This document shows positions 10,801 through 19,899 of a stretch of 64,000 nucleotides of DNA, piece after piece (positions within the stretch are counted from its first letter, which is position 1; each line of letters starts with the position of its first letter). The DNA is from Elephas maximus indicus (lineage: Eukaryota > Chordata > Mammalia > Proboscidea > Elephantidae), in assembly GCF_024166365.1 (NCBI RefSeq), contig NC_064839.1, positions 36,034,378 through 36,098,377 on the forward strand. Direction: 5' to 3'. Both the position numbers and the translations under genes were made by a program. Below the pieces are notes generated by a model, which searched no databases, was not told where the DNA came from, and was given only the letters and a program-made list of their open reading frames with translations.

Positions 10801-13800
10801 AATAGGCTGGTGGCATAGTGGTTAAGTGCTACAGCTGCTAACCAAGAGGCTGGCAGTTCAAATCCACCAGGCGCTCCTTGGAAACTCTATGGGGCAGTTC
10901 TACTCTGTCCTATAGGGTTGCTATGAGTTGGAATTGACTTGACGGCAGTGGGTTTTGGGTTTGGAATAGTTACCCTATAGGAATGATTGGGGTTTTTGGT
11001 CCTCTCTGTTAATCTTGATTCTGGCATTAAAAGGTTCCACTTTCCCAAAATTAGGTCCTGCTGTTGGGGAGTTGGAGATAGACGACACTCACCCGGAGGC
11101 CCCGAGGGTTCAGCACCTTAGGGTTATGGGAAAAGTGCATATGCAGGGTGCCATTGTCGCTGACCGTCACAGACACTTTCTTCAAGGTTTTGTTTCCACA
11201 ATGAGAACAGAACACTCGGTTCATGTCAGATGTTGTCCTGGGAAACACAAAAGGAGATGGTCTGTAATGGACCCACAGGAACAAACCCCATCCCCAGAGC
11301 AGAGGCAAGTCACAGGCCTCAGAGGAGAAAACAACTGGAAACAGGGGAAAGGCTGAACCATCAGGCACATGCAGTACAGAGGTGGCCTCAGGCTGAAGGA
11401 ACGAGCATTTCTCTGAGGGCTACAGTAAATGACACAACGAGCAAATAAGTAAATGTGAAAACAAGCTGAATGTTGTCACATTACTGAATGTCAAGTATCA
11501 TTCTATAAGTTTAACATAAAAAAAAAAATCCCATGAGGTTGGTACTATCCCCATTTTACAAACTGGGAAACTGAGGTAAGATAAGACTGCTTGCTGAGTG
11601 GCAGACACAAGCCCAGGCAGTCTGGCTCCAGAAAACAATGCTCTTAATACTGCTGTGCTTTCTCAAGGGACGTATTTTTACAGCTCTAATGACCTGTCCC
11701 CAAATGTCAGCCTGGGTGTTAACCAGGAAGTAGCTCTGGAGGTGCCAAGAATTTATTAACACATTACATAGAAGACACCATAAAAGCTGCAATACTGGAA
11801 TTGGGCGTGGGTGCTGAGGGGAGACCCCAACGCCTTGGCCCTCTTCCCTCCCCTCCAGTCCCAATGGTGGACCCTGGGCAGGAAAAGCTGCTGCTTCCTG
11901 TCCTGAGTTTTCTGTGAATTCCCAATGGTCACAAGGTAAGAGCTGTGTCAACCTGCTGGAAAAGCCAAATTCCTTCTCTCCAAGTCTCTGAAAGTGAATG
12001 AAGGGGCTCTATGTAAGTGCTTGGAACCAATTATCCTATACAAGAAACTGTTCAAGCTTTGGGGCTAATCTCACTGGACGGGAGAACACTTCTAAGTGTA
12101 CCTGACACTGAATGTTAAATTGGGAGAACACTTCCAAGTGTACCTGACATTGAATGTTAATTTGGGGAACGCGGGGCTTTTGAAACAAAGGACAATCGCG
12201 GGGTGGCGGTATCTTATAAGGAAAGGGGGTTTACTGTCATAAGCCTGGTGCATCTAAATTTAAGCACTAAGAAACAGAAGGACCAAGAACGCAGAGGCAG
12301 CTTTGAGGAGTGGCTGTTTCCTCACTCGTAAGTCACTGGCAGGACTGCAGATAATGGTAGGCAGGGCCAAAAAGAAAAGAAAAGAAAAAAAAAAAAGCCC
12401 TTTGAGCCCATTTTTTTTTTTTTTTTCTAGTTAGTCACTGTTTTTTTTAAGCCCACAGGGGAACATGGTTCCAGACGATTCTACCCAGTGGGATAGCACT
12501 AGGGACCCAGTAATACACCTGGCTGCTTCCCAAACGTTTTACACAGCCCTCCACAGTGAGGAGGGTCCACTAGACAACCTGCACAATGGCCACGAAATCC
12601 AGACCGAGTCCATGGGATGGCTGGAAGCCACCAGCACAAGTTCCCAGGGCCACACTCGAACAGCAAGGCTGTAGTGAGGTCGGTGTTCTTCCATCCAACC
12701 AGAGGGTCTCTAGTGGAACACCAGCCCTCACAGAGAGAACCAGTTCAAGAGCCAGAAAACAGACGGAAGAGCAGAGAGCGCCTCACAATCCAACAGTTCT
12801 CCTGAATGAGCGCGCCTCTGTGCCAGACACCAAGCAAAACCTTTATACAATTATCTCCCTAGTTCCTCACAACCTTCTCAACTTTAAGAAGAATCTGAAC
12901 CACAGAAATGTTAAGTAACTTTTGTAAAACCACACGCAGTAGAGGACAGAAACTGGATTGGAACCCAAGTAGTCCACTACTTTTTTTAAATAAAAAATTT
13001 CAAACATAGACTACAGTAGGCCAAAGACCACAAGGAATCCCTCTGTAACCAACACCCAGCTTTGACAAATATCAATTCATGGCCAATCTCATTTCATTTC
13101 TACCTCCATCCATTCCCCCCACTTGTGTATTATTTCCAAGCAAATCCCAGACAGCATCCCATTCATTAACAGTTCAATGTGAATCTCTAAAGGATGACAG
13201 CTCTTTTGTTCCAGAACCCAGATCCCTAACCCAATGCCATTAATTTAAAGACTGAAAACATCCCCTGGATTTGTCAAGTGAAAGGTCACTGGTGACCTGT
13301 CCCGGGGGTTTCAGTGCCTTGGTAAGGGCAGAGCCCAGCTGACAGAAGGAATGATGAGACGGAGGGAGTATGTGTATATAATGCAGTGTTCTTTCTGAAA
13401 AAGCTCATGGGAGGGTTAGGGAGAGAAGAGCATGCTAGACAGAGGGGTGCAGAATACTTGCTGCGCACTTGAAACAGCCATGGCAGCGCAGGACGTAGCT
13501 CCGGGCCTCTCGGATCAGCATGCCATTCACCGCCAGCACGTGCAGCCCCATCTGTAGCAGAACATTCTACAACCAACAAGGGAAAGCACAACTGAACTCA
13601 CGGCAAAACTAAACTTGCTTTTAATGTTAATTTTACAACTACACTCAAGGGAACCTCACAAACCTGGTTCCGCTCATAAAGGGCTTTTGCTAAGGAAAAG
13701 TAAGCTTTAGGATGCGTCTTACAATGTGTGAACTAGGACAAGGACCCAGGTTTCTCCCTCATCTCAAGTGCCAAGGCCCCTCATTAACTCTACTCATTAA

Positions 13801-16800
13801 CTACAGACACAATTATTTTGTCAAGGCAAACATACTTATTTCTGGGCTGGAAACCTTCTCTATTTCTCTAAGTACCTAAATGAGTATAGAAAGTTATACA
13901 TATGGAAAGGCATCAACAAATCATGAATGTTAAACGTTAAAAATTGTATTCTCTAGCCTCCAACCAAAATTAAAAATTACCAAAGGGCACAGGTAAGGTT
14001 TCTGGAACCAGAAGCTTACACACAGCTCTGTATACAATCCTCAACCTCCAAGCGACCACTGCCGATGACGGGTATGACACACAGCCCAGGGCCAGTCCGT
14101 GCCCATTCAACCCCTCACCTGCATGGCAAAGTCTGTTGTCACGCAGCCAACTCGCACGTCATTTGGGACACGACACTGTTCTAACTCCTGGTGGATCTGC
14201 TTGATGTTGCTGGGGGTTATCCACCCACCCCCATCATCGTCACTGTCTTCGTCTTTCCTTTCTTCAAATCCATTTTCTTCTTCCTCTTCCTCCTCCTCAC
14301 CTGGCACACTCCCCCCTTTGTCAAGCTGAAACAGGAAGAATTCATAAACTCCCAGCCCACAGGAGCAGCAGGGAGAAGCTACTGTGTTGTCACCAGGAGA
14401 TCAAGAATCAAGGCCTTACCAACAGCTCCTGGAGTTCACCATCAATATTAGGTAAAGGGTTTCTCCAGAACATGAAGGAACTGAATTCCAGGTTTTCAGG
14501 CTCACTGGCTGGGTGTTCGTGATCTACTTTTTCTGGTGGGGGTTTAAGCTGAGATTAAAAGAAATGATTATGAAAAAAAAATGAAATGAAAATGGAGAGG
14601 GTACAGATGAAAACATGTATGACACATAAGTCAGATTGACAGGGCTGATAAACTACGACATTAGTCCAGGTACAGTGAAAGTCTGGTTCACTGTAAACAG
14701 ATAAACCGTGGCGGTATGACAAATGGCAGAAAAAGAATGTGACAGCATGGCTTGTGGAAGGAATTACCTTTGAAGGCATATGGAAACCAGAAATGAGCAG
14801 AGGAGTTTCTGGATGCTGAACAGATGAACTTACTTTAACCTAAAACGAACAAAAATGACAACTCTAAGCAAGAAAATACAGCTTGCAAATTGAACATGGA
14901 AGGGTAATTCACAAATAAAAATAAAAGTATTTCCTCCTCGTTAATGAAGTAAAAAACTTTACTTGCTTAAAAAATTGGAAATTATTAACAAAATAGAAAA
15001 AAACAACATTCAGTGATCCCATCACCACTGGACAACCACTCTGGGACGTTTGCTTCACACCATTACACATAAAATTGTAATGAAAATTGTTAATTGTAAA
15101 ACTTGAAAGTATCTTTGATTATATCCTTAGGATGAGTACCTAAGAGTGGAATTGTTGGGACAGAGAATATGTCATCTTAAAGCTTTTGATACAAAATATC
15201 TAACTCCTGCCAAAAAGGCTGAAGAGAAGGGCAATTTTTAGTCATTATGGAGAGACGGATGCCAAATGGAAGATCAGCTACTAGTTACACAGTGGTCAGT
15301 CACAAAGTTGGAGTCTACATAAAAATATTCTCCCCGACAAACTTTCTATCAACACACAGAAGTATGTTTTAAGCATCATGTTTAGAGTCTTTGAATAAAG
15401 GACTCTGAACCTGGTTGAAACAAGTGAGGGCAGTTCCAATGAGCACAGGTACATGAGTCCACCGAAGTTCTGACTCTAGGCAGAGGAGATCACACAACTG
15501 TCAACACAACTCGAAACTGGGTTTTATCAGTTTATTATTTATCAAGTCAAAACTGTCTGGCGTGGAAAATACAGCCAGCTAGAGTCCCAGGCACAAATCC
15601 ATCAGCCTCCTCAGCCTAACTAAGTTGGGTCCCTAAAAGCACAACAGGAACCCAGAGTTCTGAGTGTACACGGGTTTAAAAAAAAAAAGGAAAGCACTTA
15701 ATGTTTACTTCTTTCTAACTTCCAGAAAGAACTTTCTACATTAAAAAAATTAAGGGGGGACATAGGCAATTTTTACTTTCTTTCTGCATTTTTTCAAATT
15801 TAAACAACCCTTCCTGGGAATCTACAGATCCAAAGAGACACGTTCGCCAATCCCTTATTTGGACTCCAATTCAAATTCAAACAAACTGTTAAAAAAAATT
15901 ATAAAATAATCAGGAAATGGGAACACTGACTGCATATTTGATGACATTAAGGAATTACTATTAATTTTGCTTAGGAGTAATAGTGATTTTGTGGGTAATT
16001 TGAAAAGAATCCTTATCTTTAGAGATACACCCTGAAATATTTATTGGTGCCATAATGTTATGTCTGAGGTTCAAAGTACTTGGGGCTGAAGGCAGGTACA
16101 CACAAATACAGATTTAGCCACGAGTTTTTTTGGTAACTGTGGATAGGGACAATGGGTTCACCATACTATGCCCTCTACTTTTGAATATCTGATATTTTCC
16201 ACAAGAAAGTTAAAAAAAAAAATAGCTTCCTGATTTACCTTTTCTGGTTCTTGTTTTAGGTGGGACACCCCAACAAATTCTGCTTCCAACTGGTAGGTGA
16301 GCGCCAGTACTTGGATATCTGTGGCAGAGAGGCTGGGATAGTCTCCAGTTTTCTTTGAAAACTCGGTCACTGTAAACAAAAGATTCTCAACTTCAGTTAG
16401 AGGCAAAAAGTCATACAGTCTTGAACACTTTTGGGTGCCGCTGAGTCGATTCCAACTCACAGTGACCCCATGTGACAGAGTAAAACTGCCCCTACGGTTT
16501 TCTTGGCTGTAATCTTTACAGAGCAGATTGCCAGGTCTTTTCTTCTGTGGAGCAGCTGGGTAGATTCGAACCAGCAACCTTTCAGCTAGCAGCTGAGCAC
16601 TTAACCACTGCACCACCAGGGCTCCTATGGCCTTAAATAACCACAATGAAAACAGGACAAGAACTGAGAAAGGATAAATTTTCAAGAAAAACTTCTACTT
16701 CTAACATTTTCATCTACTTCTTGAACTTTTTCTAGTCATAGTTGAGAATTCTGTATTCTCTACCACAAAGATCTATGCCTGTTAGGTTTACTGTGACATT

Positions 16801-18773
16801 CTTATCAAGTGCTGGTGAAGGAACACAACAGTTTCTAAGCTTCTTTGTTCTAAGTATATCAATCCAGGTTAATAGACTGATGAGCAGATTCCAAAACATT
16901 ATGGGAAGTTAATTCAACCGATAACCATTGCAGACTATAATAAAACAAAAATACTCCGTTGCTTTGTTAACAAGTATTGTTTTTTTAAAAAAAGAAAAAC
17001 CCACGTCCATGCTTAACTTGTTGCCGTCAAGTTGAATCCGACTCACAGTGACTCTATAGGACAGAGCAGAACTACTCCATAGGGTTTCCAAGGAGCACCT
17101 GGTGGATTTGAACTGCCAACCTTTTGGTTAGCAGCCGAACTCTTAACCACTGCGCCACCAGGATTTTCTTCATGTCCACGCTTAACATATAGCAAATGCC
17201 AGATGTTATTGTTATTCTTCTGAGACATAGACAATAATCACAACCAAATTTTCTGACACAGTAACAGGAAGAAGTTTTCACTTACTTTCGCTGGGCACTT
17301 ACTACGTATTAAGCACTGTGTTAAAAGCTTTACAAATTAATTCGTTTTTCAGTGAAATCCCATGAAGTACTATTAATATTTACTCAGAAAAGTTAAATAA
17401 CTTGTCAAAGATTACAAAGCCAGTAAGTTGGTGGAGAAAGCCACTGTTGTTGTGGGGTGCCCTGCAGCTGTTTCTGACTCACAGCGACCCCGTGTGACAT
17501 CAGAACTGTGGCACAGGGTTTTCTTGGCAATAATCTTTATGGAAGCAGATCACCAGGTCTTTCTCCTGCAGAGCCTCAAAGTCAGAGACTGACTCGGTAA
17601 CAATATCTCCACTAATAGCCTCTAGCCCCTAAAATATTTCCAACCACTAAGGAACTTTCCTGGGTATAACCATCTTGATCCCTAACAAGACAACACTGAC
17701 CCCTAAGCTGAGGGACACTTGTTTATAGTTTTCTTTCAGGCCTAGTTTAAGGCCTAAAAAGCCTTTTTCTGGCTTAAGGCTGGCTGGCTTTTCCAAAACC
17801 ATCATCACCCTATGGGGATGATGTAGTGGAAAGTAGGCAAGAGTAACAGATTTGGTTTCTTTCATCTTGAATTGAAACAAATTTATTGAGTGCTTACAAA
17901 GTGCTACACATTATGCTGAGTTATGCCTCATTTAACCTCTGAGGTGCGTTGTTTCCGTCAGATGCTATGGAGTCAGTTCCGATTCATGAGTGACCCTGTG
18001 CACGACAGCATGAAACCGTCCTCACAATGGTCGCTATGCTTGAGCCCACTGTTGCAGCCACTGTGTCAATCCATCTCGTGGAGGGTCCTCCTCTTTTACC
18101 AAGCATGATGTCCTCCAAGGACGGGTCCCTCCTGATAACACGCCCAAGGTATGCCATCCTTACTTCTAAGAAGCATTCTGGCTACCTTTTATTCCCACTT
18201 AACAGATGAAGAGACCGAGACCTACAGTCTGAATGACAGGCCGGAGAACACATAGCTAGTAACTGCCAAGGCCTAGCCTTGAGCTCAAGCCTGGCTGACG
18301 CCCGGAACCTCTCTCTCGCCACGATCTCCCAGAACGTGTTGTTTCTAAATCAACTGCTGATGACGGAGCCAGACCCCAACTCGCAGCGGAGCAGGTCCGG
18401 TCTGGTCTGCGCCCTGGGGCCCGACTTCCCGTCAACGCTGGGGCAGAGGCACTCACCCAGCCGTATGTACTCCGGAAAGGGCTCCTTGAAACGCAGCTCA
18501 TAGGGCAAGACAGCGAGCCGCCTGCGCGTGGCCTTGTCCCGAATCTCGCTGACCACCTCCCGGATGGTATAGATATTCTTCCCGATGTCCTGCGGAGAGA
18601 TGGGCCCAGCTCAGATCCACCCGCACCACGCAATCCCCCGCCTGCCTTTACGCCCTCCTTCAGCAGCCGCCGGCCCACACTCCGCTCCTCTCGGCAGGAG
18701 CCCTCCGTACCTGCAGAGCCGCGTCCCGCAGGAAAGCCCCGGCGTCTGCCACAACGTGCTCTACCGGAGCCAT
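7604..18773 (-). CDS. NOB1: NOB1, 20S pre-rRNA endonuclease (all nine coding exons)
   Basis: Coding exons in transcription order are 18773-18711, 18589-18457, 16369-16239, 14839-14768, 14548-14420, 14325-14119, 13566-13469, 11237-11093 and 7873-7604 (stop included). All introns are GT-AG and the phases agree, giving 415 residues; from memory the human protein is about 412. NOB1 cuts 20S pre-rRNA to make the 3' end of 18S rRNA in late cytoplasmic pre-40S particles. Visible domains: an N-terminal PIN domain (about residues 5-108) with metal-binding acidic residues D10, E36 and D83; an acidic linker with eight glutamates (186-193); a C4 zinc ribbon (C273, C276, C288, C291); and a basic C-terminus ending KKFVKKR. 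Start: ATG in CAAGATGG at 18773. The frame is intact, with no internal stops, so the gene should be functional. Introns carry AfroSINE, MIR and old L1 copies. Confidence 0.97.
7985..8115 (-). repeat. MIR fragment in NOB1 intron 8
   Basis: Reversed MIR: GATGAGGACACTGAGGCTCA followed by TCACTTGCC. Confidence 0.7.
8116..8769. other. NOB1 intron 8, no clear feature
   Basis: Pyrimidine-rich, then AT-rich intron sequence. I see no recognisable repeat or exon. Confidence 0.5.
8770..8912 (+). mobile_element. RTE-derived SINE in NOB1 intron 8
   Basis: The body (AAGCCTGGCAGTCTACTTCT) aligns with the 5' region of the RTE LINE near 31,640, and the tail (CGCCATGAGTCAGAGCTGAT) matches the RTE/AfroSINE tail. 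A T-run follows. Confidence 0.65.
9400..10505 (+). mobile_element. Old L1 3'UTR, plus orientation, in NOB1 intron 8
   Basis: Ends with the typical old-L1 terminus (CTATACATCTAAAATTATTT, then CAAAATAAGAG and A-run). Interrupted by an AfroSINE at 9,912-10,081. An (AC)n run lies at 10,363-10,386. Confidence 0.6.
9912..10081 (-). mobile_element. AfroSINE in NOB1 intron 8
   Basis: Full reversed SINE from AACCAAACCCAGTGCCATCG to CTACACCACCAGGGTTTCC. It retains the B-box-like and A-box-like parts. Confidence 0.88.
10806..10962 (+). mobile_element. AfroSINE in NOB1 intron 8
   Basis: Plus-orientation head (GGTGGCATAGTGGTTAAGTG), B-box-like GTTCAAATCC and tail ATGAGTTGGAATTGACTTG. Lies 130 bases from the exon 8 donor. 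Confidence 0.88.
11093..11237 (-). CDS. NOB1: NOB1 coding exon 8
   Basis: Completes K278 and runs TTSDMNRVFCSHCGNKTL to NPKVLNPRGLR, residue 326. It holds the second zinc-ribbon pair, C288 and C291. Acceptor CCCAG|GAC, donor CGG|GTGAGT. Confidence 0.96.
11500..11665 (-). repeat. MIR fragment in NOB1 intron 7
   Basis: Reversed MIR with CCCCATTTTACAAACTGGGA and AACTGAGG. Confidence 0.7.
12080..12163. repeat. Two-copy 42-bp tandem duplication in NOB1 intron 7
   Basis: Both copies start GGGAGAACACTT and contain AAGTGTACCTGACA. They differ at about four positions. Present once at 12080-12121 and again at 12122-12163. Confidence 0.9.
12808..12978 (-). repeat. MIR fragment in NOB1 intron 7
   Basis: Reversed MIR-like: GTGCCAGACACCAAGC, then TTAAGTAACTT and TGGATTGGAACCC. 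Confidence 0.6.
12985..13250 (+). repeat. Old L1 (L1ME-like) fragment in NOB1 intron 7
   Basis: CAACACCCAGCTTTGACAAA and TTCATGGCCAATCTCATTTC are typical of old mammalian L1 3' ends. Confidence 0.5.
13469..13566 (-). CDS. NOB1: NOB1 coding exon 7
   Basis: Encodes residues 246-277 plus two bases of K278: NVLLQMGLHVLAVNG to LRCHGCF. It holds the first zinc-ribbon pair, C273 and C276. Acceptor TTGTAG|AAT. The donor is AA|GTGCGC, a weaker GT donor than the others; the split lysine codon is completed by exon 8. Confidence 0.95.
13600..14100. other. NOB1 intron 6, no clear repeat
   Basis: Mostly unique-looking intron sequence between exons 7 and 6. Confidence 0.5.
14119..14325 (-). CDS. NOB1: NOB1 coding exon 6 (acidic tract)
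   Basis: Encodes residues 177-245. It opens LDKGGSVPG, followed by eight consecutive glutamates, then NGFEERKDEDSDDDGGG and WITPSNIKQI, ending CVTTDFAMQ. Acceptor TTTCAG|CTT, donor CAG|GTGAGG. The GAG/GAA run is the length-variable part of the protein. Confidence 0.96.
14420..14548 (-). CDS. NOB1: NOB1 coding exon 5
   Basis: Encodes residues 134-176, starting LKPPPEKVDHEH and ending IDGELQELL, with the conserved block LEFSSFMFWRNPLPNID. Acceptor CTCAG|CTT, donor TTG|GTAAGG, phase 0 on both sides. Confidence 0.95.
14768..14839 (-). CDS. NOB1: NOB1 coding exon 4
   Basis: Encodes 24 residues (110-133), VKVSSSVQHPETPL to HMPSK. Acceptor TTTTAG|GTT, donor AAG|GTAATT, phase 0 on both sides. This is the start of the poorly structured linker after the PIN domain. 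Confidence 0.94.
14960..15240 (-). repeat. Possible old L1 fragment in NOB1 intron 3
   Basis: TCCTTAGGATGAGTACCTAA followed by GAGTGGAATTG resembles reversed old-L1 3' sequence. Highly diverged. Confidence 0.4.
15241..16235. other. NOB1 intron 3, no clear feature
   Basis: AT-rich intron sequence. Nothing recognised. Confidence 0.5.
16239..16369 (-). CDS. NOB1: NOB1 coding exon 3
   Basis: Completes V66 and runs TEFSKKTGDYPSL to KQEPEK, residue 109. Acceptor TTTACAG|TG, donor AAG|GTAAAT. It ends the PIN domain and holds acidic D83 in the LSATDIQVL segment. A TCTAAC branch-point-like site lies about 30 bases upstream of the acceptor. Confidence 0.96.
16436..16625 (-). mobile_element. AfroSINE near NOB1 exon 3
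   Basis: Older form with the GCAGATTGCCAGGTC middle block, ending GCACCACCAGGGCTCC. It lies in intron 2, about 66 bases from the exon 3 acceptor. Confidence 0.85.
17018..17170 (-). mobile_element. AfroSINE in NOB1 intron 2
   Basis: Flanks CACGTCCATGCTTAAC (17002-17017) and CATGTCCACGCTTAAC (17171-17186) match at 14 of 16 bases, a target-site duplication. Confidence 0.9.
17285..17440 (-). repeat. MIR fragment in NOB1 intron 2
   Basis: Reversed MIR-like: ACTACGTATTAAGCACTGTG, then AAATAACTTGTCAAAG. Confidence 0.6.
17444..17578 (-). mobile_element. Older AfroSINE, truncated
   Basis: Reversed tail (CTGACTCACAGCGACCCCGT) with the GGAAGCAGATCACCAGG block. The head is missing. Confidence 0.75.
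17950..18186 (-). mobile_element. RTE LINE 3' end, minus orientation, in NOB1 intron 2
   Basis: Reversed RTE terminus: GAGTCAGTTCCGATTCATGA, then GTGCACGACAGCATG and the region matching the C-terminal ORF seen at 34,500-34,770. Truncated at the 5' end. Confidence 0.75.
18457..18589 (-). CDS. NOB1: NOB1 coding exon 2
   Basis: Encodes residues 22-65 plus the first base of codon 66. It starts DIGKNIYTIREVV and ends PEYIRL. The acceptor is CCGCAG|GAC and the donor is CTGG|GTGAGT. It carries the second PIN acidic residue, E36. Confidence 0.96.
18711..18773 (-). CDS. NOB1: NOB1 coding exon 1
   Basis: Encodes residues 1-21, from MAPVEHVVADAGAF to AALQ, including PIN-domain residue D10. The donor is CAG|GTACGG and phase is 0. 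The following intron is only 121 bases. Confidence 0.96.
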
Positions 18774-18940
18774 CTTGGTCGAGCCAGCACCGATAGTGCA
18801 TGCGCAATGAGTTCAAGTCGGCCCCTGCTTCCCTTTCCAGGCCTCTGGGAACCGGAAGAGCAGCTGCGACTCAGCGGCGCCTCCTGGCGGCCTGGCCTGC
18901 ATCTCCCGACTGAGGAGTACCTGCGAGCATGCGCGCCTAC
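18769..18940 (-). promoter_or_regulatory. NOB1 promoter region
   Basis: GC-richer, repeat-free DNA immediately upstream of the NOB1 start. Recognisable sites are a YY1-like CAAGATGGC overlapping the start codon (18769-18777), NRF1-like GCATGCGCA (18798-18806), ETS/GABPA-like ACCGGAAG (18851-18858) and a second NRF1-like GCATGCGCGCC (18927-18937). No TATA box is evident. This is the usual makeup of a TATA-less housekeeping promoter. The start site is not marked; a short 5'UTR is inferred. Confidence 0.65.
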
Positions 18941-19245
18941 ACCACAGGCCCAGCCAAGGAGATGTGGGCGGGGTCAAACCTTGAGGAACTGCCCAAATCC
19001 TTCTTCCACAAAGAACCGTATGGGCTTTTCTAGCAGCTTAGTCACTTCAACCTCTGGAGCCAATGGTTTTTACCTTACCATCCCTGCTTGAAATTGTGTA
19101 GTTGGAAGCTCTTTCTAATTTTCTAATATGATATCTTTTTTTTTTTTTTAATTTTGGTTTTCATTTCTCTGCCTTCTAAATTTCACTGTAGTATTTGGCA
19201 TTGCTGATAGTCCCCCCTTTCTGGAACTCCTCTTCTTACCTGACT
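18941..19245. other. Upstream flank of NOB1, no clear feature
   Basis: Transition from GC-rich promoter to AT-rich intergenic DNA. Nothing recognised apart from a T-run near 19,136. Confidence 0.5.
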
Positions 19246-19305
19246 CAACCCCCTCCTCAAAAAAAAAAAATCCACTGCCATTGAGTTGATTCCAACTTAT
19301 AGCGA
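19246..19305 (-). mobile_element. Very short AfroSINE insertion
   Basis: An A-run and 40 bases of reversed SINE tail are flanked by identical CTTACCTGACT (19235-19245 and 19306-19316). An abortive, strongly 5'-truncated insertion. Confidence 0.85.
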
Positions 19306-19899
19306 CTTACCTGACTTAGGATAATATATTTCAGACTTTTTAATGTGTCTTAAAAAAATCAGTCCTACACTGTAACAGCAACGAGTTCAGTGCTCAATAA
19401 ATGTGACTGAAATCTATTCATTCAACAACTCATTTAAAGAGGACTTTTATGGGCCAGTACTCCTTTAGTGGCTGGGATATAGCTCCTGCCTTCATACATT
19501 CTTGCTGGAGACATAATACAGGCATACCTCCTTTTATTGTGCTTCACGGATACTGTGAAATTGAAGATTTGTGGCAACCCTGAGTCAAGCAAGTCTGTGG
19601 GTGCCATTTTACCAACAGCATGTGCCAACTTTGTGTCTCTGTGTCACATTTTGATAATTCTCACAATATTTCAAACTTTTTCATTATTATTATATATGTT
19701 ATGGTGGTCTGTGATCAGTGATCTTTGATGTTACTGTTGTCATTGTTTTTGAGCAGCATGAACTGCACCCATATAAGATGACAAACTTAATAAATATTGT
19801 GTGTGTTCTGACTGCTCCACCGACCAGTCATTCCTCTCTCTCCCTCTCCTTGGGCCTCCCTATTCCCTGAGACACATCAATATCGAAATTATGCCAATT

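Noticed and set aside
16158-16685. Open frame of 175 codons on the minus strand
   Set aside because: It joins SINE sequence, intron and NOB1 exon 3 without splicing; only the exon part is real.
18256-18816. Open frame of 186 codons on the minus strand
   Set aside because: It is an out-of-frame read through NOB1 exons 1-2 and intron 1; the spliced NOB1 frame explains this region.
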